Shown piece by piece: positions 9,325 through 18,362 of a stretch of DNA of 64,000 bases. The stretch spans positions 62,001 through 126,000 of the forward strand of contig NZ_JARVRH010000002.1 in NCBI RefSeq assembly GCF_030209755.1, in the 5' to 3' direction. The translations under genes were made by a program, and so were the position numbers. Numbering within the stretch: position 1 is the first letter of the stretch; each line of letters starts with the position of its first letter. The notes below the pieces were generated by a model. The model saw only the letters and a program-made list of their open reading frames with translations. It was not told the origin of the DNA and searched no databases. Source of the DNA: Arthrobacter sp. efr-133-TYG-118. Lineage in GTDB: Bacteria > Actinomycetota > Actinomycetes > Actinomycetales > Micrococcaceae.

Positions 9325-10031
9325 CGGCTTGCCTCCGCGTGCATCCGGGCATCTGCGATGAACTCCCCTGCTTTGGCATCTTGCTTGGCGGTGACCGCAC
9401 CGGCCCGAGTCCAGGGCGTCAGCAGCTTCTCCAACAGGACCAGGAACGTGTCCATGATGAGGGCCAGGAGGAGAATCGCGATGATGCCGACCACCACCTC
9501 AGTGACGAACGAGCGCTGCAGTCCATCGGTGAACAGCATTCCCAAGTTCCCGACCCCCAGGAGTGCGGCGACGCTCACGAGGGAGATATTGCTGACGGAC
9601 ACCACGCGCAGGCCCGCAAAAAGCACGGGCAGGGAAAGCGGAAGGTCGATTTGCAGGAACCGTGCGGTCGGTTTGAACCCCATCGAGACTGCCGCCATGC
9701 GGAGGTCGTCGTCCACGGAATCGAAGGCGTCCATGGCAGCCCGCACCAGCAAGGCGACGGCATACATCGTGAGGGCAACCACGACATTGAGCGGATCCAG
9801 GATCCGGGTTCCCAAGATCGGCGGCAGGATGATGAAAAGCGCCAGGGAAGGAATGGTGTACAGCAGGGAACTTCCCGTGGTGACCACGGCCCTGAGGGTA
9901 CGGTTCCGCCGGGCCAGTTGCCCCAAAGGCACCGCAATGAGCAGACCCAAAACCATGGGAATCAAAGCCAGGACAAGGTGCTCGCCGGCCCGCTCGAAGA
10001 CGATGCCGCTGTTCGCCAGGAACCATTCCAT
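9321..10031 (-). CDS. Betaine-type ABC transporter permease (first)
   Basis: 236 residues and multiple membrane segments (LVLALIPMVLGLLIAVPLG, VTTGSSLLYTIPSLALFIILPP). The EAA-type loop is in DDDLRMAAVSMGFKPTARFLQIDLPLSLPVLFAG. It forms the membrane channel with the second permease. Its start overlaps the stop of the ATPase gene by one base. Confidence 0.92.
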   Translation of the reverse strand: MEWFLANSGIVFERAGEHLVLALIPMVLGLLIAVPLGQLARRNRTLRAVVTTGSSLLYTIPSLALFIILPPILGTRILDPLNVVVALTMYAVALLVRAAMDAFDSVDDDLRMAAVSMGFKPTARFLQIDLPLSLPVLFAGLRVVSVSNISLVSVAALLGVGNLGMLFTDGLQRSFVTEVVVGIIAILLLALIMDTFLVLLEKLLTPWTRAGAVTAKQDAKAGEFIADARMHAEASR

Positions 10032-11116
10032 CAGGGGGCGTCCTCCCTGTTGTGCCGGGTCTTCTCGATGAGCGCCAGCACTTCATCGGCTTTGAGCACG
10101 CCGGCGAGCTTGCCGGCGTCGTCCACCACCACGCCAAGGCCCGAAGGTGAGGACAAAGCGGCGTCCAGCGCCCGGCGGAGCGTATCCCCGCGCCGGAACA
10201 AGGAGCCTCCGGGAATCAGGCCGGCACCGTCGCGCGGCGAGGCCCATCCCATGGGCCGGGAGCCGCCGTCGAGCACCAAGGCCCATTCGCCGCTGCCCTC
10301 GGCAACGTGCGGGGCCTCCACCGTCTTGACCGGATGCACCGGAACAGCGTCGGCGCCGTTGAAAGAAAGGTGCCTGAATCCCCTGTCACGGCCCACGAAC
10401 GAGGCTACGAAGTCATTGGCGGGCGCCCGGAGGATCTCTTCGGGTGCCGCGTATTGCGCCAGTTTGCCGCCGACGGCAAAAACGGCCACTTTGTCGCCGA
10501 GCACGGTGGCTTCATCGATGTCATGGGTGACGAAGACAATCGTCTTGGCCAGTTCGCGCTGGAGCCGGAGGAGTTCCTGCTGGAGTTCGTCACGGACAAC
10601 CGGGTCCACCGCGCTGAAGGGCTCATCCATGAGCAGTACGGGCGGGTCCGCTGCGAGCGCGCGGGCTACCCCGACGCGCTGCTGCTGGCCGCCGGACAAT
10701 TGGGATGGGTACCGTTTGCCGAGCACCGACGCCAGCCCGACGACGTCGAGCAGCTCTTCCGCGCGTTTGCGGGCTGCCGCCCTGGAAACGCCGTTGAGCC
10801 GCGGAACGGTGGCAATGTTGTCCAGTACCGAACGGTGCGGCATGAGTCCCGAAGACTGCATGACGTAACCCATGGATCGGCGCAACTGGGCGGCCGGCTC
10901 GTTCGAAACATCCTTGCCTGCCACGGTGATGGTGCCCGAGGTGGGCTCTACCATACGGTTGATCATCCGCAGGGACGTGGTCTTTCCGCAGCCCGAGGGT
11001 CCGACGAATACGGTGATGGCACCTTTGTCGATGGACATGCTCAATCCATCAACAGCGGGTTGTCCGCCCTGATACTGCTTGGTGACGCTCTGGAACTCAA
11101 TCATGGCTTCAGCCAT
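10031..11116 (-). CDS. Betaine-type ABC transporter ATP-binding protein with CBS region
   Basis: 361 residues. Walker A GPSGCGKTT (about 39-47), Q-loop region VMQSSGLMPH, signature LSGGQQQR, Walker B VLLMDEPFSAVDP and switch histidine in VFVTHDIDEA. A C-terminal CBS-like region (GDTLRRALDAALSSPSGLGVVVDDAGKLAGVLKADEVLALI) is typical of OpuA/OpuC ATPases, where it senses ionic strength or nucleotides. Only one clear CBS unit is seen. It is the first gene of the operon; ATG at 11104 (MIEFQSVTK) is an alternative start. Osmotic control is expected by analogy. Confidence 0.93.
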   Translation of the reverse strand: MAEAMIEFQSVTKQYQGGQPAVDGLSMSIDKGAITVFVGPSGCGKTTSLRMINRMVEPTSGTITVAGKDVSNEPAAQLRRSMGYVMQSSGLMPHRSVLDNIATVPRLNGVSRAAARKRAEELLDVVGLASVLGKRYPSQLSGGQQQRVGVARALAADPPVLLMDEPFSAVDPVVRDELQQELLRLQRELAKTIVFVTHDIDEATVLGDKVAVFAVGGKLAQYAAPEEILRAPANDFVASFVGRDRGFRHLSFNGADAVPVHPVKTVEAPHVAEGSGEWALVLDGGSRPMGWASPRDGAGLIPGGSLFRRGDTLRRALDAALSSPSGLGVVVDDAGKLAGVLKADEVLALIEKTRHNREDAP

Positions 11117-11253
11117 TCCGGGGCTTACCTAACTTTTCGGGCCGCAAATATCAACGATGGAAATCAATCAACAGCGAACTGATGTTCTACAGCCTAACCA
11201 GCACCACCGACGATGTCAGCGCAGGCGCGAAGACCGTAATGATTCGGCAATGC

Positions 11254-11712
11254 TCAGGGCGTGGGCAGTTTTCCGTTGAGGGGCCGCTCACTGTGCAGGC
11301 GGAGGCCGATATCGACCAGGGACACCCGGTTCAGTCCGGGAACCTTGCCCAGCGGGACCCAAGCGGCGTGGGTAGTGCTGCCGTCTATCTCGTGGGTCAA
11401 TTCGCCGCCCGTGATGCTTGCCTCGTAGACCAGCCGGATTGCCTGGAAATCACGGCCGGATCCGTCCAACCGCTCCTCACCCGGCCAGTGGCCGACGTCG
11501 ATGCCGAGCATCGCTCCGATGTCGGCGTCGTACCCGGTTTCCTCCTGGATCTCGCGGCGGCAGCCGTCCACGGGATGCTCCCCCAGGTCCAGGCCTCCGC
11601 CCGGAAGGGTCCAGCCCTCTTTGCCGTCTTGCTTCCAATAGGCCAAAAGGATTGCTCCGTCGCGGATGACCACTCCGTACGCGGCCGGGCGGGTGTCGAA
11701 CTGGATGCTCAT
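11254..11712 (-). CDS. NUDIX hydrolase
   Basis: 152 residues. The Nudix box is complete: GGGLDLGEHPVDGCRREIQE followed by ETGYDADIG (about residues 38-66), with the metal-binding REIQEE core. The protein would hydrolyse a nucleoside diphosphate linked to another group; the N-terminal AYGVVIRDGAILLAYW does not reveal the substrate. It is divergent from the pirin gene, and the 137-bp gap toward the transporter operon holds no further gene. Confidence 0.9.
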   Translation of the reverse strand: MSIQFDTRPAAYGVVIRDGAILLAYWKQDGKEGWTLPGGGLDLGEHPVDGCRREIQEETGYDADIGAMLGIDVGHWPGEERLDGSGRDFQAIRLVYEASITGGELTHEIDGSTTHAAWVPLGKVPGLNRVSLVDIGLRLHSERPLNGKLPTP

Positions 11713-11768
11713 GGAGCCAGCCTAGGCCTAAGCTGGAGGGAACACTGTTCAGCACATGGAGTTGTATT

Positions 11769-12812
11769 GTGACCAACTTGGAAACGGCCCCGTCACAGGA
11801 AGTCTGCCCCGCCGGACATCCCGGGCAAGGACCCTTTGTTCAGCTCTGGCCGGCCCGCGAGGTTCCCTTGGGCGGCGTACGGGCCATGAATGTTTCCCGC
11901 ACCCTCCCCCAGCGCGGTATGCCGACGGTAGGAGCCTGGTGCTTCCTGGACAGCTTCGGCCCGGACCGCGTCGCTATGAGCGTTCTTCCCCATCCGCATA
12001 TGGGACTGCAGACGGTCACGTGGCCGCTCCAGGGCGAGGTGCGGCACCGCGACAGCGTAGGCAGCGACGTCGTGGTCCGTCCCGGACAGTTGAACATCAT
12101 GACGGCCGGCCGCGGCATTTCGCATTCCGAGTTCGGCGTGCTGCCAGCAGGACTTCACCCGGACGCGCCCGACGCCGGCACCCTCCTGCCGCTGTCCCGG
12201 GGCCTCCAGTTATGGGTTGCTTTGCCCGACGGCGTAAGGCACCGGGCGCCGTCGTTCGAGCAGATCGTCGACCTGCCGGTGGTCGCCACGGACAGTTTCA
12301 GGGCCACGGTGCTCGTGGGCGAATTCGCCGGACAGCGCTCCCCTGCCATCATGTACAGCCCGATTGTCGGCGTCGAAATCTCAGCCTCGGGCCCGATCGA
12401 GCTGCCGCTGAACCCCGAATTCGAGCATGCGGTCCTGGTCCTGGACGGCTCTGCGGTGATCGACGGCCAGGAAGTCGACCCCGGTCCCTTGGCCTTCCTC
12501 GGCATGGGCCGGGAAACGCTCCGCCTTGAGGCGGCTCGCGGAACACGCTTCATGCTTCTAGGCGGTGAACCCTTCGAAGAGGACATCCTGATGTGGTGGA
12601 ACTTCGTGGGCCGTACGCATGAGGAAGTGGAGCAGGCCCGCGAAGACTGGGAAGCCCAGGCGCTCCTGAGTGACGACGACGCCCGCGCTTCGCGGTTCGG
12701 CTGGATCCATGGCCACGGGCCCGATGCCGGAGTTGAAGCCGGGCGCATCCCCGCACCGCCCATGCCGGGCGTCCAGCTCAAGCCGAGGTCCCGGAACAGG
12801 GCTGTGGAGTAG
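11769..12812 (+). CDS. Pirin family protein (cupin)
   Basis: 347 residues, two cupin domains. Metal ligands of the pirin type are visible in the N-terminal cupin: VLPHPHMGLQTVTW and NIMTAGRGISHSEFG (HxH and HxE). The C-terminal domain carries LLGGEPFEEDILMWWNFVGRT. Some pirins act as quercetin dioxygenases and others as cofactors; role here unknown. It starts at GTG 11769 with GGAG about 6 bp upstream. It ends in a perfect hairpin shared with the convergent kinase gene. Confidence 0.92.
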   Translation: MTNLETAPSQEVCPAGHPGQGPFVQLWPAREVPLGGVRAMNVSRTLPQRGMPTVGAWCFLDSFGPDRVAMSVLPHPHMGLQTVTWPLQGEVRHRDSVGSDVVVRPGQLNIMTAGRGISHSEFGVLPAGLHPDAPDAGTLLPLSRGLQLWVALPDGVRHRAPSFEQIVDLPVVATDSFRATVLVGEFAGQRSPAIMYSPIVGVEISASGPIELPLNPEFEHAVLVLDGSAVIDGQEVDPGPLAFLGMGRETLRLEAARGTRFMLLGGEPFEEDILMWWNFVGRTHEEVEQAREDWEAQALLSDDDARASRFGWIHGHGPDAGVEAGRIPAPPMPGVQLKPRSRNRAVE

Positions 12813-12839
12813 AACCCACAGCCTGGCGATACACATCAG

Positions 12840-12873
12840 GACTGGCGACACAGGAATTCCCGCGTCGCCAGTC
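12840..12873. terminator. Hairpin terminator between pirin and the sugar kinase
   Basis: A perfect 10-bp inverted repeat, GACTGGCGAC (12840-12849) with GTCGCCAGTC (12864-12873), is followed on the plus strand by TTTCT. It lies in a 112-bp convergent gap and fits an intrinsic terminator, mainly for the pirin transcript. Confidence 0.7.
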
Positions 12874-12924
12874 TTTCTCCGAGTCCGTCGGCCATTTGCG
12901 CGTCGCCTATGAGCCAGTGTCCGG

Positions 12925-13908
12925 CTACGGAAGCTCCGCGACAATCCGCAGCACACCGAAAACCGGTTCCTGGTCCAGGACCCGGACATCGGTGATCCCG
13001 TGTGCGGCCAGTCCCGCCCGGAAAGCGGACTGCAAGGGCTCGACGTTCATGCCGAGCCCGCCGCCCAGAATCACCGGTCCGGGGAGGCCAAGCTGGCGAA
13101 CGGCCTGCGCCGCCAGCTCCGCGAGATCCCGCCCTGCCTGGTCCAGCAGTTGGCGGCTGATCTCGAGCCCTTCGAGGGCGGTCTCCACTACGGCGCTTGC
13201 GCGCTGGGCCCAGTACCTACGGTCGGTGTCCTCCGAATGGAACAGTGCGATGAGTTTGTTGGGATCGTCCACCCCGCAGGATTCCAGGAGGGCCGCTGTG
13301 AGGCCGTCCGGTTCCAGCCCTTTGTTCATCCGGCGGAGGCTGTGACGCACTGCCTCCCGGCCCAGCCAGTAACCGCTGCCCTCATCGCCCAGGAGAAAGC
13401 CCCAGCCGCCGGCACGGGCTTCCTCCCCCTCGGCGTTCTTTCCCCAGGCCGCGGATCCAGTCCCGGCGATGACAGCCACTCCCGTGCTGGCCCGGCCTGC
13501 CGCCAGTAGCAGGCGGGAATCGTGGACCACCGTGACCTGTGCGCCCGGGACATGGGGTTCGATCAGTTCGGCCAGGGCGCGGGCATCGGCGTCAGTGTCG
13601 ATTCCGCCTGCGCCGGCGAGGACGCGGTCCACGTCGCCGCCACCGATCATGGCGAAGAGCTCGGCAAGATTCTTCGCCGCCGTCTCCCGGCTCACGTTCT
13701 GGACGTTGGAGCTGCCCGTGCTTTCGTCGCGGACCGGCTTGCCGTCCTCGAAGCGGACACCGTGGGTCTTCGTGCCACCGATGTCGAGCCCGATGACCGT
13801 TGCCGCGACGGAGCCGTTACCCTGCACAAGTCCGCGGGCAGTGCCCTCGGCGGCGCCCGATACCAATCCGTCGTCGGGCCCGGGGGTCGTGTTTTCTGCA
13901 GTCTCCAC
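12925..13908 (-). CDS. BadF/BadG-type ATPase, N-acetylglucosamine kinase-like
   Basis: 327 residues from the GTG at 13908; an ATG at 13971 is in frame but would overlap the LysR gene. The ASKHA fold is shown by phosphate-1 motif VIGLDIGGTKTHGVRFEDG, the mid-protein VIAGTGSAAWGKNAEGEEARAGGWG, GFLLGDEGSGYWLGREAVR and phosphate-2 VILGGGLGMNVEPL. GDEGSG(Y/W) is the hallmark of N-acetylglucosamine kinases in this family. It would phosphorylate an amino sugar, perhaps from cell-wall recycling. No amino-sugar genes are adjacent. Confidence 0.85.
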   Translation of the reverse strand: METAENTTPGPDDGLVSGAAEGTARGLVQGNGSVAATVIGLDIGGTKTHGVRFEDGKPVRDESTGSSNVQNVSRETAAKNLAELFAMIGGGDVDRVLAGAGGIDTDADARALAELIEPHVPGAQVTVVHDSRLLLAAGRASTGVAVIAGTGSAAWGKNAEGEEARAGGWGFLLGDEGSGYWLGREAVRHSLRRMNKGLEPDGLTAALLESCGVDDPNKLIALFHSEDTDRRYWAQRASAVVETALEGLEISRQLLDQAGRDLAELAAQAVRQLGLPGPVILGGGLGMNVEPLQSAFRAGLAAHGITDVRVLDQEPVFGVLRIVAELP

Positions 13909-13942
13909 GTCCAAAAGCCTAGCGCGGGCGCACCGGGTGGAT

Positions 13943-14917
13943 CTATTGGGTTCCGGATCGCGCTTTGACAAGTCCTGCGAGCAGCCCCGGCCCTTCGGAA
14001 AGCACGAGTTCGCGGAAAAGCCTTACGGGGTCCGGTTCCTTGCGCCGTTCACGCCAGGCAATCCCTATCTCCCGGTATGCGAGTTCCGAGTCGAGTGATA
14101 CTTCCACCCACCCCAGGTCCGTGGAATCCAGGACCCCTTGGGGTCCCGGCCCTAGTCCTCCCGGCGGCAGGATGCTGTAGCCCAGTCCAGCGGACACGAG
14201 CCCGCGGATGGTGTGCGAGTCCTGGCTCTCGAAAGCGACCCTCGGGCGAAAGCCCGCGTCCCGGAAGATCGCGTCGGTCAGCGAACGCAAGCCGAAGCCG
14301 GGCCCCATGGAAACGAACGGCTCATGCTTGAGCTCGTCGAGCCGCACGCTGGCCCGCCGGGCCACCGGATGGCGGTGATGGAGCACCAGCCGCAGCGGCT
14401 CGCGGTACAGCGCGGCCGAGCCGATGTTCCTGCCCGGAGCCGCCACGGGTGCCGTCAAGGCGAAGTCGGCGTCACCGGCGATGAGCGAATCAAGGCAGGC
14501 GGCACGCGCTCCTTGGCTGAGCTCGAAGGCCGTGGAGGGGTGCCGGCTCCGGAACGCGCTCATGAGCAGCGGCAACGTGGCCTCGCCGAAAGTGTGCTGG
14601 AAGGTCACCCCGATTCGGCCGCGGACAACATCGGATTCGTGGCGGACCACGTCCAGTCCCGCCTGGAATTCCGCGAGCGCCGCTTCGATGTAGGGAAGCA
14701 GGGTCTTGGCGGCCGGGGTCAGGCGGACTCCGCGGCCTTCACGGATAAGGAGTTCGGTCCCGACGACGGCGCTTGCCCGGGCCAGCGCCCGGCTCACCGT
14801 CGATTGGGGTACTCCGAGCAGCTCGGCCGTCTCGGTGACATGTTCTGTCCGGCCAAGCTCAGCCAGCAGTGGCAGCAACGGCAGTAGCTGGACCAGTTGC
14901 TTGTGTTCGATGTCCAT
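13943..14917 (-). CDS. LysR-family transcriptional regulator
   Basis: 324 residues. The N-terminal winged helix-turn-helix is clear (VTETAELLGVPQSTVSRALA, then LLIREGRGVRLTPAA), followed by a periplasmic-binding-like effector domain from about residue 90. It is divergent from an MFS transporter gene, with an AT-rich gap of about 65-110 bp. This is the standard arrangement for a LysR regulator controlling the adjacent pump. The effector is unknown. Confidence 0.93.
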   Translation of the reverse strand: MDIEHKQLVQLLPLLPLLAELGRTEHVTETAELLGVPQSTVSRALARASAVVGTELLIREGRGVRLTPAAKTLLPYIEAALAEFQAGLDVVRHESDVVRGRIGVTFQHTFGEATLPLLMSAFRSRHPSTAFELSQGARAACLDSLIAGDADFALTAPVAAPGRNIGSAALYREPLRLVLHHRHPVARRASVRLDELKHEPFVSMGPGFGLRSLTDAIFRDAGFRPRVAFESQDSHTIRGLVSAGLGYSILPPGGLGPGPQGVLDSTDLGWVEVSLDSELAYREIGIAWRERRKEPDPVRLFRELVLSEGPGLLAGLVKARSGTQ

Positions 14918-15024
14918 GCCTGTCCGTCCTCAGATCGACCATTTCAATATCATCCATTTTGGCTATCAATCTTAAGTGAATCATGCATTGGAATCATCAC
15001 TTCGGGTCGCCCTACTGTGGAAAG

Positions 15025-16299
15025 GTGAGTAGAAGCGCAGCATCCACGAGCCCCGCAGAGTCCGATTGGGAAGGCCATCTGAAGGGCTCCGCTGCCTACC
15101 GGCGGATCCTGGCCGGCCTGGCCCTCGCTGGAGTGGCCACCTTCGCGCAGCTGTACTCCACCCAAGCCGTCTTGCCACTCATGGCGAACGAGCTGCACAT
15201 CACGGCGTCAGAGGCAGCGCTCACTATTTCCTTGGCCACGGTAGGCCTCGCGGCAACAGTGTTGCCCTGGTCCTTCGTCGCCGACAAGATCGGCCGCGTG
15301 CGTGCGATGGCCATCGGAATCGCGGCAGCCACGGTCCTGGGCCTGCTCGTCCCCCTGGCCCCCACCTTTCCGCTTGTTCTCGCTCTGAGGGCACTGGAGG
15401 GCATGGCCCTGGGCGGTATTCCGGCGATCGCCATCGCGTACTTGAATGAAGAAGTCAACAAAGTACACGCCGCGCTGGCCGCCGGCAGCTACGTAGCAGG
15501 CACGACCCTCGGCGGACTCGCCGGCCGTTTGCTCGCCGGACCCATCGGTGAAGTGTGGGGTTGGCGGGCCGCGGCCTTCGCCGTTTCGATCCTTGCGACA
15601 GCATCGGCAGCCCTGTTCCTGCTGCTGGTCCCGAAGCCGCGCCGGTTCACACCCAGTTCCGCTGGAGGTTTCCGCGGGGCAATGAAGACGTTGGCGGGCC
15701 ATTCTTCGAATCCTCGGCTGCTGGCCCTCTATGTTCAAGCGTTCCTGTTGATGGGTGGTTTCGTGGCCGTCTACAACTACCTCGGATTCCGCCTCCATGC
15801 CGCGCCCTTCGGACTGCCCGCCACCGTGGTCAGCCTGATTTTCCTGGCCTATTTGTCCGGAACCGTGAGTTCCCGCTGGGGAGCCGGATTGTCCATGCGC
15901 TTCGGCCGCCGCACGGTCATGCTCGCCGGAATCGCGACCATGACCGCCGGCCTGGGACTCACCTTGTGGGACAACATCGCCGCGGTTCTGGCGGGCTTGG
16001 TTGTCTTCACCGGCGGCTTCTTCGCCGCGCACAGCATCGGAGCAGGCTGGACCGGGACCATCGCGACGAGCGGCCGCGCGCAAGCAGCGTCGTTGTACAA
16101 CCTGTCCTACTACCTGGGTTCCAGCATTATTGGCTGGGCCGGCGGACTCGCCTTCCAGGCTTTCGGCTGGAGCGCACTCGCCTGGACGGTCATCGGACTT
16201 GGGTGCACGACGGCGGTGATCACCGCCGTCGTGCACCGATCCCCGGTGCGCCAGGTCGCCGTCGTCGGCTCCTTGGAACCAGCCGGACAGGGAAAGTAG
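15025..16299 (+). CDS. MFS transporter, arabinose-efflux/YnfM-like
   Basis: 424 residues from the GTG at 15025; an ATG at 14983 would add 14 residues and cannot be excluded. Twelve membrane segments are expected. The N-terminal part has FAQLYSTQAVLPLMANEL and SLATVGLAATVLPWSFVADKIGRVRAM, the usual motif A region of drug/sugar efflux MFS proteins related to YnfM. It is divergent from the LysR gene and presumably controlled by it. The substrate is unknown. Confidence 0.88.
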   Translation: MSRSAASTSPAESDWEGHLKGSAAYRRILAGLALAGVATFAQLYSTQAVLPLMANELHITASEAALTISLATVGLAATVLPWSFVADKIGRVRAMAIGIAAATVLGLLVPLAPTFPLVLALRALEGMALGGIPAIAIAYLNEEVNKVHAALAAGSYVAGTTLGGLAGRLLAGPIGEVWGWRAAAFAVSILATASAALFLLLVPKPRRFTPSSAGGFRGAMKTLAGHSSNPRLLALYVQAFLLMGGFVAVYNYLGFRLHAAPFGLPATVVSLIFLAYLSGTVSSRWGAGLSMRFGRRTVMLAGIATMTAGLGLTLWDNIAAVLAGLVVFTGGFFAAHSIGAGWTGTIATSGRAQAASLYNLSYYLGSSIIGWAGGLAFQAFGWSALAWTVIGLGCTTAVITAVVHRSPVRQVAVVGSLEPAGQGK

Positions 16300-16305
16300 C
16301 AGTCG

Positions 16306-17490
16306 CTACCGGGTGGACTCGATAGCCTGGACCAGGTCATCGATGATATCGGCCGGATCTTCCAAGCCGATGGAAAGCCTGAGCATGCGCGCCTGGGGCT
16401 TGGCCTCCGGGGCCACCGGGCGGTGGGTCAATCCGGCCGGGTGTTGGATCAGTGTGTCGATTCCGCCCAGAGACACTGCGTGCGTGATGAGGCGGACTGC
16501 GCCGGGAATGCGCTCCGCATGCTCGGCCGATTCAAGCTCGAAAGAGACCAACGAGCCCGGACCGCTCATCTGCGTACCTACCAAGTGCAAAGGATCGCAC
16601 TCGGGAAGCCCCGGGTAGTACACCTTGGCGACGAGTTCGTGGCCTGCGAGGGCTGCCGCGATCTTGTGGGCGTGGTCCTGTTGGGCCCGTACCCGGATCG
16701 GGAGGGTGGCCAGGCCCCGGTGCAACAGGTAGGCGGGCCACGGAGTCAGGATGCCCCCGGTCACGGCACGGACCCGGCGCAGCCGCGTGGCCCACTCCGC
16801 GCTTGTTGCCACCACGCCGCCCATGGCATCGCCGTGGCCGCCCAGGAATTTCGTGGCGCTGTGGAGCACCATCGCGACGCCGTGCTTGAGTGGCTGCTGG
16901 AGGATCGGCGTGGCAAAAGTGTTGTCCACGAGAACCGGAACGTCTCCGGCGTCGGCCACCAGGCGGTTAAGGTCCACAAGGTCAAGGCTCGGGTTCGCGG
17001 GGGTTTCGAGCACCACCAGGCCGGTGTCCGGACGAAGGGCATCCCGGACGCCGTCGGCCTTGACGAAGGTGACTTGGTTGCCAAGCAGGCCGCTGGCCAG
17101 AACGTGGTCGGTGCCGCCGTAGAGTGGCCGCACCGCGACCACGTGCGTCTTCCCTTCTGATTGGGCGGCGAGCAGCACGGCGCTGAAGGCTGCCATCCCT
17201 GAGGCAAAACCGACGGCTTGCGCTGCACCTTCGAGCGCAGCTACGCCGTCTTCGAACCTGGCTACCGTAGGATTCCAGAGACGCTGGTACACCGTGCTCT
17301 GACCGTCGAGGGGCACGCCGCCCGTGGCCATCTGCTCGTAGGCGAGGCCGCCATCGTGAACAGAGGGCAGCGGCGCGGTGGTTGAAAGGTCGATGGGAAC
17401 GGCGTGCACGCCTTGCTCCGTGAGTCCTGTCCGGCCGGCGTGGACTGCGAGTGTGTCTATGGCTGTCACTGCTCTCCTTGAATTATTCAC
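16306..17490 (-). CDS. Cys/Met metabolism PLP enzyme (methionine gamma-lyase / cystathionine lyase type)
   Basis: 394 residues. Fold-type I PLP enzyme with YQRLWNPTVARFEDGVAALEG, GFASGMAAFSAVLL, RPLYGGTDH, VLVDNTFATPILQ and the Schiff-base lysine in LHSATKFLGGHGDAMGG; the C-terminus has LRLSIGLEDPADIIDDL. The family covers cystathionine gamma-synthase, beta- and gamma-lyase, and methionine gamma-lyase, which cannot be separated with certainty by eye. It is divergent from an Lrp/AsnC regulator, which often controls such catabolic lyases, and that supports a degradative role. Confidence 0.85.
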   Translation of the reverse strand: MNNSRRAVTAIDTLAVHAGRTGLTEQGVHAVPIDLSTTAPLPSVHDGGLAYEQMATGGVPLDGQSTVYQRLWNPTVARFEDGVAALEGAAQAVGFASGMAAFSAVLLAAQSEGKTHVVAVRPLYGGTDHVLASGLLGNQVTFVKADGVRDALRPDTGLVVLETPANPSLDLVDLNRLVADAGDVPVLVDNTFATPILQQPLKHGVAMVLHSATKFLGGHGDAMGGVVATSAEWATRLRRVRAVTGGILTPWPAYLLHRGLATLPIRVRAQQDHAHKIAAALAGHELVAKVYYPGLPECDPLHLVGTQMSGPGSLVSFELESAEHAERIPGAVRLITHAVSLGGIDTLIQHPAGLTHRPVAPEAKPQARMLRLSIGLEDPADIIDDLVQAIESTR

Positions 17491-17600
17491 CGTTGAATTT
17501 GGTCAGTATCTGGCAATAATTCGGAGATTGACAGTGCAAATGAATGGATTGAGCGGAAACTGGCACCTATGATGAACAGACAGCACTTTCAGGAGGATCC

Positions 17601-18104
17601 GTGACCACCACCCCGAAGAACGTTCGGCCCGTCGGCATCAGCGAGCCCCTGGATGCGATCGACGAACGCATCCTCGCGGCTTTGGTTGACGATGCCCGGA
17701 TCTCCAACAAGCAGCTGGCCGAACTCGTCGGAATTGCTCCGTCAACGGCGCTCATGCGGACGCGGTCACTTTCCGAACGCGGCATTATCGAGGGTTTTGA
17801 AGCCGTCCTCAGCCTCCCGGCAATCGGCCGATCGGTCCAGGCCCTGATCGCCGTGCGCCTGCGCGCCCATGACCGCGACCAGATCGACCGCTTCACGGCC
17901 CGGGTTCCCGCCCTCCCTGCAGTCATCTCCACGTTCCACACTTCGGGCTCCGTGGACTACCTGCTGCACATCGCCGTCGCCAACACCGACGACCTCCGCG
18001 ACTGGGTCCTGGACAACCTCGCCACGGACCCCGTAGTGGGCCACACTGAGACCACTTTGGTCTTCGCCCACATCCAGGGCAACCACGGGCCGCTGCCGGA
18101 ATAG
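17601..18104 (+). CDS. Lrp/AsnC-family regulator, divergent from the Cys/Met lyase gene
   Basis: 167 residues. The N-terminal helix-turn-helix (LDAIDERILAALVDDARISNKQLAE, then VGIAPSTALMRTRSL) is followed by the RAM ligand-binding domain (IAVRLRAHDRDQIDRFTARV, STFHTSGSVDYLLHIAVANTDDL). GTG start at 17601 with AGGAGG about 4-9 bp upstream. The 110-bp divergent gap to the PLP enzyme gene contains AT-rich inverted elements suitable for Lrp binding. It probably responds to an amino acid such as methionine. Confidence 0.92.
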   Translation: MTTTPKNVRPVGISEPLDAIDERILAALVDDARISNKQLAELVGIAPSTALMRTRSLSERGIIEGFEAVLSLPAIGRSVQALIAVRLRAHDRDQIDRFTARVPALPAVISTFHTSGSVDYLLHIAVANTDDLRDWVLDNLATDPVVGHTETTLVFAHIQGNHGPLPE

Positions 18105-18134
18105 CGGTTGACCTGGCGGGTGATTCGACTTAGC

Positions 18135-18362
18135 TCAGTGGCGCGGCTCGAGGCCGGAGTGTGCGGCCCCAATGGCGTCCTGGCGGAAATCACCGAGTTC
18201 CTGCCGGCGCGCGAGTGCGGCCCGCTGCATGGCCAGGTCGGCCGGAGGAATGTAGCGCCTGCGCTCGGCCCACGAAACCAGGCTGGTTCCGATTCCGGCG
18301 GCTGCCGACTCCAGCATGGAGGGCCGGCGGTAGGTGCTGCATGGTGCGGTGGCAGTGCTCAT
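18135..18362 (-). CDS. Small protein (75 aa), translationally coupled to the ArsR-type regulator
   Basis: 75 residues starting MSTATAPCSTYRRPSMLESA, with a basic C-terminal half (AERRRYIPPADLAMQRAALARRQ). Its ATG overlaps the TGA of the regulator gene as ATGA, which is a strong sign of coupled translation. No domain is recognised. It ends 30 bp from the convergent Lrp gene. It could be a small partner of the regulator or a lineage-specific protein. Confidence 0.6.
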   Translation of the reverse strand: MSTATAPCSTYRRPSMLESAAAGIGTSLVSWAERRRYIPPADLAMQRAALARRQELGDFRQDAIGAAHSGLEPRH

